Under the pieces are notes generated by a model, which searched no databases, was not told the origin of the DNA, and saw only the letters and a list, made by a program, of their open reading frames with translations. From Deinococcus grandis (GTDB lineage: Bacteria; Deinococcota; Deinococci; Deinococcales; Deinococcaceae), in NCBI RefSeq assembly GCF_001485435.1, contig NZ_BCMS01000001.1, positions 2,831,001-2,895,000 of the forward strand: DNA of 64,000 bases. The letters are read 5' to 3'. Shown in pieces: positions 38,572-45,840 of this stretch. Made by a program: the position numbers and the translations under genes. Each line of letters starts with the position of its first letter. The stretch's first letter is position 1.

Positions 38572-39365
38572 CGGCGACGTCGGTTCACATGGACAGGGTG
38601 GCCCCCGCGCCAGCCATTGCGCTGGAAGCGCGGGGGCTGGTCAAGGACTTCCGGGGGTTCCGCGCCACGAACGACGTGAACCTGCAGGTTCATGACGGTG
38701 AGATTCACGCGATCATCGGCCCGAACGGGGCCGGGAAGACCACGCTGTTCAACCTGCTGTCCGGCTTCCTGAAACCCACGGCGGGCGAGGTGCGTCTGTT
38801 CGGCGAGCGGGTGGACACCCTGCGGCCCTTCGAGATCGTGCGGCGGGGTCTGTCCCGGTCGTTTCAGATCAGTTCGGTGTTCCCGACCCTGAGCGTGCGG
38901 GAGAACGTGCTGGTGGCCCTCCAGTCACCCACGCCGCTCCCGCACCGGTTCTGGGTGCCGCTGTCACGCCTGGAGTCGCTGGGCGAGCGGGCGGACGCGA
39001 TCCTCGCGGACGTGGGCCTGGGCGGCATGCCAGGGCGGCTGGCGGCGGACCTGAGTCACGGGGAGAAACGGCAGCTGGAGATCGGGATCTCCATGACGCA
39101 GGACCCGCGCGTGCTGCTGCTGGACGAACCCACGTCCGGCATGGGCTCAGAAGGCATCGCGCGGGTGATCGCCCTGGTGCGTCAGGTGGCGCGCGGGCGC
39201 ACCGTGGTGCTGGTGGAACACAACATGAGCGTCGTGGCGGAACTCGCCGACCGCATCACGGTCCTCCAGTACGGCTCGGTCCTCGCCAGCGGCCGGTACG
39301 AGGACGTGCGGCGCGACCCGCGCGTCATCGAGGCGTACCTCGGCGACGACGGGGGACACGCGTGA
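38568..39365 (+). CDS. livG: Branched-chain amino-acid-type ABC transporter, ATP-binding protein LivG
   Basis: A 265-residue ATPase: Walker A GPNGAGKTT (about 52-60), signature LSHGEKRQLEIG (about 163-174), Walker B VLLLDEPTSGMG, and the LivG-specific SRSFQISSVFPTLSVRENV. GTG 38568 overlaps an upstream ORF; ATG 38589 is an alternative start. First gene of a five-gene cluster (livG, livF, binding protein, livH, livM). The stop codon touches repeat A copy 5. Confidence 0.9.
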   Translation: MTATSVHMDRVAPAPAIALEARGLVKDFRGFRATNDVNLQVHDGEIHAIIGPNGAGKTTLFNLLSGFLKPTAGEVRLFGERVDTLRPFEIVRRGLSRSFQISSVFPTLSVRENVLVALQSPTPLPHRFWVPLSRLESLGERADAILADVGLGGMPGRLAADLSHGEKRQLEIGISMTQDPRVLLLDEPTSGMGSEGIARVIALVRQVARGRTVVLVEHNMSVVAELADRITVLQYGSVLASGRYEDVRRDPRVIEAYLGDDGGHA

Positions 39366-39500
39366 TGCGGGTTCCGTCTGTTTCGTTGCCAGATCGGCAC
39401 ACCACCGATCTGTCCACTCCACGTCCGGAACCCGCTTCGCTCCCTCTCGCTCTGCTCGGATGGAATGGGTTTTGCCAACCCATCCCATCGGAGTTCGTAT
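39365..39500 (-). repeat. Dispersed hairpin repeat A, copy 5 (136 bp, reversed)
   Basis: The only copy in reverse orientation. Its arms are the most diverged (GATGG..GGGTT / AACCC..CCATC; AGATCGG/CCGATCT) yet both hairpins stay paired. It starts on the last base of the livG stop and ends inside the livF start codon, so it fills the whole livG-livF gap and supplies GGAG (39490-39493) as livF ribosome site. Confidence 0.85.
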
Positions 39501-40197
39501 GACCCCGCTCCTCTCGGTGCAGGACCTGAACGCCTTCTACGGGCAGAGTCACGTGCTGCGCGGCGTGAACCTGCACGTGAACCCGGGCGAGGTCGTCAGC
39601 CTGATCGGCCGCAACGGCGCCGGGAAGACCACCACCCTGAAAAGCGTGATGGGCGTGCTGCGCAGCCGTACGGGGCAGATCACGTTCGGCGGGCAGGACA
39701 TCAGCCGCCTGCCCAGCAACCGCGTGGCGGCGCAGGGCCTGGCGTGGGTGCCGGAGGAACGCGCGATCCTCAGCACCCTGACCGTCCGGGAGAACCTCGA
39801 ACTGCCGCCCAGCCGCCCCGGAGGCTGGAGTACCGAGCGCATCTACGACGCGTTCCCCGTGCTGCGCGAGCGGGGGCATCATCCGGGCAGCAAGCTCTCG
39901 GGCGGGGAGCAGCAGATGCTGGCGATGGTGCGCGTGCTGCGCGCCGGGCCGAAGCTGCTGCTGCTGGACGAGCCCAGCGAGGGCCTGGCGCCCGTGATCG
40001 TGCAGCGCATCGGCGAGATCATCGACACGCTGCGCCAGAGCGGCATGGCGGTGCTGCTGGTCGAGCAGAACCTGAAGTTCGCGTCGCGCCTCGCGGACCG
40101 GCACTACGTGTTCGTGGACGGGCAGATCGTGGACGAGGTGCCGCGCGAACAGGTGGACGCCCGCCGGGAGGACTTGCTGCGGTACCTCAGCGTGTAA
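39499..40197 (+). CDS. livF: Branched-chain amino-acid-type ABC transporter, ATP-binding protein LivF
   Basis: A 232-residue ATPase: Walker A GRNGAGKTT (about 35-43), signature LSGGEQQML (about 133-141), Walker B LLLLDEPSEGLAP. The YGQSHVLRGVNLHVNPGEVVSLIGRNG and LNVRENL-like TVRENLELP segments fit LivF. The ATG at 39499 is preferred because a normal LivF begins MTPLLSVQDLNAFYG; the longer in-frame start at 39460 would translate repeat DNA. The start codon's first two bases and the GGAG before it belong to repeat A copy 5. Confidence 0.9.
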   Translation: MTPLLSVQDLNAFYGQSHVLRGVNLHVNPGEVVSLIGRNGAGKTTTLKSVMGVLRSRTGQITFGGQDISRLPSNRVAAQGLAWVPEERAILSTLTVRENLELPPSRPGGWSTERIYDAFPVLRERGHHPGSKLSGGEQQMLAMVRVLRAGPKLLLLDEPSEGLAPVIVQRIGEIIDTLRQSGMAVLLVEQNLKFASRLADRHYVFVDGQIVDEVPREQVDARREDLLRYLSV

Positions 40198-40253
40198 GCC
40201 CGCGTCCCTCTCCCCCATTCCGCGCCCCATTCACTCCATCTGGAGGTTGTCCC

Positions 40254-41468
<1,215 letters not shown>

Positions 41469-41479
41469 GGAAGGCGGTC

Positions 41480-41577
41480 TAAGGGTCAGAGGGTCTCACC
41501 GTCCAGGGCGCGTCCCACGCCGTGTCGGCGCGCTCTTGGACTCTGCGACCTTCAGACTCTTCGACCCTCGGACGCTT
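41480..41577 (+). repeat. Dispersed intergenic repeat B, copy 2
   Basis: Matches the reverse complement of 2006-2100, sharing CTAAGGGTC, GGTCTCA.CGTCCAGG and GACTCTTCGACCCTCG. It occupies the gap between the binding-protein gene and livH and leaves livH without a clear ribosome site. Confidence 0.6.
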
Positions 41578-42468
41578 ATGAATACACAGTTACTCTTGAT
41601 TCAGGTGTTCAACGGTCTGGTGAACGGCGCGTTCTACGCGCTGCTGTCGCTGGGCCTCGCGGTGATCTTCGGGATGCTGCGGATCGTGAATTTCATGCAC
41701 GGCGCGCTGTACATGCTGGGCGCGTTCGCGGCGTTCGCGCTGGGGCAGCTGCTGGGGCTGGGCTTCTGGCCGTCGCTGATCCTGGCGCCGCTGCTCGTGG
41801 GTCTGCTGGGCGTGGTGCTGGAGCGTGGGCTGCTGTCGCGGCTGTACGGGCTGGAACCCAGTTACAACCTGCTGCTGACGTTCGGCCTGACGCTGCTCAC
41901 GCAGGATCTGGTGAAGCAGGTGATGCTGAGCCGCTTCGCGGTGTCGAGCGCGCCGTACTCGCCGCCCGAGGTGCTGTCGGGCGTGGTGAACCTGGGCTTC
42001 GTGGTGTTCCCGAAGTACCGCCTGTTCGTGATCGCGCTGTCGCTGGTGGTGTGCCTGGTCACGTGGTTCGTGATCGAGAAGACCCGCGTGGGGGCGATCA
42101 TCCGCGCCAGCACGGAGAACCCGGTCGTAACGCGGGCGTTCGGCATCAACGTGAGCCTGTGGGTGACCGGCGTGTTCGCGGTGGGCGCGGCGCTGGCCGG
42201 ACTGGCGGGCGTGCTGGCCGCGCCGATCTACTCGGTCGAGCCGTACATGGGTGCCGAGCTGATCATCACGACGTTCGCGGTGGTCGTGATCGGCGGGATG
42301 GGCAGCATCCTGGGGTCGGTCGTGACGGGCTTCGCGGTGGGGGTGCTGGCGGCGGTGGGCGCGGCGGTGTACCCGCCGATCGCGAACACGCTGGTGTTCA
42401 TCCTGATGGCGCTGGTGCTGCTGGTGCGGCCCAGTGGGCTGTTCGGCCTGCCTGAGGGGGCGCGGTGA
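41578..42468 (+). CDS. livH: Branched-chain amino-acid-type ABC permease LivH
   Basis: A 296-residue permease with about eight membrane helices. NGLVNGAFYALLSLGLAVIFGMLRIVNFMHGALYMLG (about 11-47) is the LivH N-terminus, and GMGSILGSVVTGFAVGVL (about 240-257) the coupling-helix region. ATG 41578 gives the usual length; the longer frame (41536) would translate repeat B. Its stop overlaps the livM start by 4 nt. Confidence 0.92.
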   Translation: MNTQLLLIQVFNGLVNGAFYALLSLGLAVIFGMLRIVNFMHGALYMLGAFAAFALGQLLGLGFWPSLILAPLLVGLLGVVLERGLLSRLYGLEPSYNLLLTFGLTLLTQDLVKQVMLSRFAVSSAPYSPPEVLSGVVNLGFVVFPKYRLFVIALSLVVCLVTWFVIEKTRVGAIIRASTENPVVTRAFGINVSLWVTGVFAVGAALAGLAGVLAAPIYSVEPYMGAELIITTFAVVVIGGMGSILGSVVTGFAVGVLAAVGAAVYPPIANTLVFILMALVLLVRPSGLFGLPEGAR

Positions 42469-43421
42469 GCGCCGTCTCGAAACTGGGGGTGACGCGCGAT
42501 CCGGCCCGCGTGACCCGCGCCGCGTGGCTGATCGGCCTGGGCCTCGTGCTGCTGGCGCTGCCGCATCTGATCTACCCGGTGCTGGCGCTGGACATCCTGG
42601 CGTGGGGGTTGTTCGCGGTGGCGTTCGACCTGCTGTTCGGTTTCAGCGGGCTGCTGTCGTTCGGGCACGCGGCGTTCTGGGGGACCAGCGCGTACCTGAC
42701 CGCGTACCTGCTGGGGCACGGGCAGAGCGTCCCGGTCGCCATCGCGGGCGGCACGCTGAGTGCGCTGGCGCTGGCGGTACCGGTCGCGTACCTGAGCGTG
42801 CGGTCCAGCGGCATCTACTTCAGCATGATCACGCTGGCGTTCGCGCAGATGGTGTCGTTCCTGGCACTGCAGTGGACGGACCTGACCGGCGGCGAGAACG
42901 GCCTGCAGGGCTTCGCGCGGCCCAGCTTCCTGGGCCTGGACTTCAGTGACGCGCAGGTGCGGTACTACGTGTGCCTCGCGCTGTTCACGCTGGGCTTCGG
43001 CGTGGCGTACCGCGCGGTCCGCAGTCCCTTCGGGCAGGCGCAGCAGGCGGTGCGGGACAGCGAGCAGCGCGCGCAGAGCGTCGGGTACAACCCCGCGCGG
43101 TTCAAGTTCACGGCGTTCCTGCTGAGCGCCGGGCTGGCCGGACTGGCGGGTGCGATGTACACCTTCGGGCACGGCGTGGTCAGCCTGGAGGTCGTGAACT
43201 GGCGCACGTCCGGCGAGGTCGTCATGATGACCCTGCTGGGCGGCACCACCACCCTGTTCGGCCCGGTGATCGGCGCGGGGATCGTGCTGCTGCTGCGCGA
43301 CGTACTGACCACCGCGAACCTCCCGGTGGGCATCGTGACGGGCGTGGTGTTCGTGCTGGTGGTGCTGTTCTTCCGCCGGGGCGTGGTGGGCACCCTGCAA
43401 CACTGGCGGCGCCGCCGATAA
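42465..43421 (+). CDS. livM: Branched-chain amino-acid-type ABC permease LivM
   Basis: A 318-residue permease starting at GTG 42465 (GTGA overlap with livH). VALDILAWGLFAVAFDLLFGFSGLLSFGHAAFWGTSAY (about 39-76) is the family hallmark; the coupling region is GGTTTLFGPVIGAG. It pairs with LivH to form the membrane channel served by LivG and LivF. Confidence 0.92.
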   Translation: MSAVSKLGVTRDPARVTRAAWLIGLGLVLLALPHLIYPVLALDILAWGLFAVAFDLLFGFSGLLSFGHAAFWGTSAYLTAYLLGHGQSVPVAIAGGTLSALALAVPVAYLSVRSSGIYFSMITLAFAQMVSFLALQWTDLTGGENGLQGFARPSFLGLDFSDAQVRYYVCLALFTLGFGVAYRAVRSPFGQAQQAVRDSEQRAQSVGYNPARFKFTAFLLSAGLAGLAGAMYTFGHGVVSLEVVNWRTSGEVVMMTLLGGTTTLFGPVIGAGIVLLLRDVLTTANLPVGIVTGVVFVLVVLFFRRGVVGTLQHWRRRR

Positions 43422-43431
43422 GGCACACGGC

Positions 43432-43465
43432 GAGGGCCGCCCGACCAGATGCGCGGGCGGCCCTC
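43432..43465. terminator. Bidirectional terminator between livM and nrdR
   Basis: GAGGGCCGCCCG and CGGGCGGCCCTC form a perfect 12 bp stem between convergent genes. Confidence 0.75.
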
Positions 43466-43477
43466 CTTCCGTTCTGG

Positions 43478-43924
43478 TTACTGCTCGTCTTTCAGGCCGC
43501 GGATCTCCTCGATGAAGCGCTCCAGGCTGTCGAAGTCGCGGTACACGCTCGCGAAGCGGATGTACGCCACGTCGTCCAGGGGCCGCAGGAAGGTCATGGC
43601 GCGGCGGCCGATCTCCTCGCTGCGGATCTCGCTGGCCTGCACCTCGTCCTCGAAGCCGTACGCGAAGGCGCGCAGCAGGTCCTGATCCACGGGGCGTTTC
43701 TCGGTGGCCAGGACCAGTCCGCGCAGCAGCTTGTCGGGGTTGAACGCCTCGCGCGGGCCGCTGCGTTTGACGACCATCAGCGGCTCGAGCTGCGCGCGTT
43801 CGTAGGTGGTGAAGCGCCGGGCGCAGTTCAGGCATTCGCGGCGGCGGCGGATGCTGGCCCCGTCGTCGCTGGGCCGGGAGTTCACGACCTTGCTGTCCGG
43901 CGCGGAGCAGTACGGGCACTTCAT
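43478..43924 (-). CDS. nrdR: Transcriptional repressor NrdR
   Basis: A 148-residue regulator: an N-terminal zinc ribbon (MKCPYC, Cys3 and 6; CLNC, Cys31 and 34) followed by the ATP-cone (VVKRSGPREAFNPDKLLRGLVLATEKRPVD, about 51-80). It senses ATP/dATP and represses ribonucleotide reductase genes through NrdR boxes. The class II reductase nrdJ is 13 kb away in this window and is a natural target. It probably shares a transcript with the SDR-like gene 52 bp upstream. Confidence 0.95.
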   Translation of the reverse strand: MKCPYCSAPDSKVVNSRPSDDGASIRRRRECLNCARRFTTYERAQLEPLMVVKRSGPREAFNPDKLLRGLVLATEKRPVDQDLLRAFAYGFEDEVQASEIRSEEIGRRAMTFLRPLDDVAYIRFASVYRDFDSLERFIEEIRGLKDEQ

Positions 43925-43976
43925 GCCAGGACCGCCCGGCGGGAACGGTCGGGGCGCGGTGCGGACGTGGGGCAGG

Positions 43977-44705
43977 TCACAGGGGGTAGTCCTCCTGCAC
44001 GCGCAGTTTCGGCAGCGGCGGGAGGGGCACCTCGATGACGTTGCCGCGCAGGGAGGCCATGCCGGGCGCGGCGAGGGCCATGACGGCGTTGGACAGCGGG
44101 CGGTCGAGGGTGTCGTCGCTGCTGCTGGCGCGTGAGGGCAGCAGGAGGTTCAGGCGCAGGTTCTCGCGGTGGGCGTTCTGCACGAGGCCCTGCACGGCGC
44201 CGCGCTGCGGGTGGACGTGCAGGCCGCGTTCGTCGGTGTGCGGGCCGATGATGGTCAGCCAGGTGCCCGGGAGGCGGCGGCGGATGATCTGCGCGATGGC
44301 GACGCTGCTTTTCACGTTGCAGTTGAACAGGTCCATCCATTCGTTCTCGCTGAGCATGGTGAACTCGGCGTGGGCGCGTTTGTCGGCGAGGTGCACGATG
44401 CCGTGCAGGCTGCCGTAGATGTCGAGGATGCGGGTCTGGGCGCTCAGCCAGTCCAGGGGGACGCCCACGTCGGCCTTGATGGGGATGGCGGTGCCGCCGG
44501 CGTGTTCGAGCTGGCTGGCGGCCGCCGCGAGGGTCTCGCTGTTGTTGCCGATCAACACGACGCTGGCCCCGGCGCGGGCCAGGGCGGCGCTGATGGTGCG
44601 TCCGTACCCCTGATCCGCCCCGGTGACGGCGATCACCTGTCCGGCCAGCACTTCACCGACGGTGGTGTGCGCGGGCACGGCAGCGATGGGGGTCTGCTGG
44701 GTCAT
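43977..44705 (-). CDS. SDR-fold protein with degenerate active site
   Basis: A 242-residue Rossmann protein. The nucleotide motif is TGADQGYGR (TGxxxGxG) and the NAG-like segment is HLADKR. The catalytic Ser-Tyr-Lys is missing: where YxxxK is expected the sequence reads LHVHPQRGAVQGLVQ, with no Tyr or Lys. It may be a dehydrogenase relative that only binds nucleotide. TATGAT (44713-44718) lies 7 nt before ATG 44705; the second Met at 44717 is inside that element and is not used. Confidence 0.75.
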   Translation of the reverse strand: MTQQTPIAAVPAHTTVGEVLAGQVIAVTGADQGYGRTISAALARAGASVVLIGNNSETLAAAASQLEHAGGTAIPIKADVGVPLDWLSAQTRILDIYGSLHGIVHLADKRAHAEFTMLSENEWMDLFNCNVKSSVAIAQIIRRRLPGTWLTIIGPHTDERGLHVHPQRGAVQGLVQNAHRENLRLNLLLPSRASSSDDTLDRPLSNAVMALAAPGMASLRGNVIEVPLPPLPKLRVQEDYPL

Positions 44706-44736
44706 GTTCCTCATCATACCGGAGCGGGCGTGGCGT

Positions 44737-44943
44737 TTATCCCGCCTGCGGGAGGGGCCGCAGGGCCTGCGGGGGTGGGTCCCCGGCGCGGTGGCCGCAG
44801 CCGCACCCGTGGCACCAGTAGCCCTGGTCGCCGTCGCGCAGGTCGTGCAGGGTCAGAGGCTGGGCGCAGTGCGGGCAGACGTGCCGGTAGCCGCGCCCGC
44901 TGGCGGGCAGGGGGTCGGCCTGCGGGCGGAACACTCGCTTCAT
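44737..44943 (-). CDS. Small zinc-ribbon protein
   Basis: A 68-residue protein with HVCPHCAQPL and YWCHGCGCGH: two CxxC pairs 19 residues apart, forming a zinc ribbon. The rest is basic and Pro-rich. TATGAT (44950-44955) lies 6 nt before the ATG, so it is probably real despite its size. Function unknown. Confidence 0.65.
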   Translation of the reverse strand: MKRVFRPQADPLPASGRGYRHVCPHCAQPLTLHDLRDGDQGYWCHGCGCGHRAGDPPPQALRPLPQAG

Positions 44944-45042
44944 ACTACGATCATAGCAGAATACAGCCGACTAATTCTTCCCAAGCAGGAAAGAGGCGGG
45001 CCGTCGCCCACCCCCACAAGCTCGGCTGTTACAGCGGTTTCC

Positions 45043-45120
45043 AGTTCCATTGAATGGCCAACACCACGCCCTTCAATTCCACTTCCAACCGCCGGTGGTG
45101 TCAGGTGCTCGCTTCGCTCG
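45043..45120. repeat. Hairpin-rich intergenic element beside the Nudix gene
   Basis: Contains CCATTGAATGG and an ACACCAC...GTGGTGT stem (45062-45103), then CTCGCTTCGCTCG. Its reverse strand shares GAGCGAAGCGAG-like words with repeat A copy 5 but not the ATACGGACTCCG ends, so it seems a different, related-looking element. Nothing coding is seen in 44956-45165. Confidence 0.4.
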
Positions 45121-45157
45121 TTCAGGAGTATTGAAGGGCACCTTCAATACTCCTGAA
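45121..45157 (-). terminator. 37 bp perfect palindrome, likely terminator of dnaB-nudix
   Basis: TTCAGGAGTATTGAAGG and its exact complement (17 bp arms) flank GCA, 9 bp from the Nudix stop codon. It is AT-richer than its surroundings, unusual for a terminator here. Confidence 0.6.
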
Positions 45158-45165
45158 TTCTGCTA

Positions 45166-45840
45166 TTACAGGTCCGGTTCGTCCGTGAATTCCGGTTCCG
45201 GCGCGCGCGCCCCCGGCGACGGCTCCCCCACCCGGCGCCGCTTGCGCAGCATCGCGGGTTCCTTGTCCAGGTTGAACACGAAGTGCCGCGGGCGCCGCTC
45301 GCGCAGCCACGTCTCCAGCGCCACCAGCCGCGGCCGGAAACGGATGAACTCCCGCAGCTGCCGGATCGGCACGAAACGCGCCTCCTGCACGTCCCGGTCG
45401 GGGTCACGCGGCTCCAGCTTCCCGCCCACCTCACGCCCGGTGTAGAAGAACTGCAGGTGGTGACCCCATGTGACCGCCTGGAACTCCACGATGAAGGCCA
45501 GGTCGCGCAATTCCACGACCAGTCCGGTCTCCTCGAAGGTCTCGCGCCGCGCGCCGTCCTGCACGAGCTCCCCGGACTCCAGGCCGCCCTTGGGCAGCGA
45601 CCAGCGGCCCCGCTCGCGCACGAGCAGGATCTCGTCGCCGCGCAGCACGATGCAGCCCACGCCGATGCGCGGGTCGGCCAGCGGCCGCTTCTGCCCGCGC
45701 TTGCTGGGTGCCGCCGGGATGGGCGTGGCGGTCGTGTTCGTGACCTGCCCGGGCCGCGCCTGCGCCCCCCCGGTGCCGCGGCGACGACGGCGGCGGCGCT
45801 GCGCGCCCTGCCCTGCGGCCTTGACCTGTTCTTCCGCCAT
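45166..45840 (-). CDS. Nudix hydrolase with basic N-terminal tail
   Basis: A 224-residue protein. A poly-Arg N-terminus (RRRRRRRGTGG, about 16-26) precedes a Nudix domain (about 55-185) with box GGLESGELVQDGARRETFEETGL (about 85-107). The C-terminus is also basic then acidic. The Arg tail suggests nucleic-acid contact. Its ATG overlaps the dnaB stop (TAATG), so it is coupled to dnaB. Substrate unknown, possibly capped RNA or diadenosine polyphosphates. Confidence 0.85.
   Translation of the reverse strand: MAEEQVKAAGQGAQRRRRRRRGTGGAQARPGQVTNTTATPIPAAPSKRGQKRPLADPRIGVGCIVLRGDEILLVRERGRWSLPKGGLESGELVQDGARRETFEETGLVVELRDLAFIVEFQAVTWGHHLQFFYTGREVGGKLEPRDPDRDVQEARFVPIRQLREFIRFRPRLVALETWLRERRPRHFVFNLDKEPAMLRKRRRVGEPSPGARAPEPEFTDEPDL

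Noticed and set aside
25031..39500. Repeat A copies as a CRISPR array
   Set aside because: Copies are kilobases apart with genes between and there are no spacers of regular size and no cas genes.
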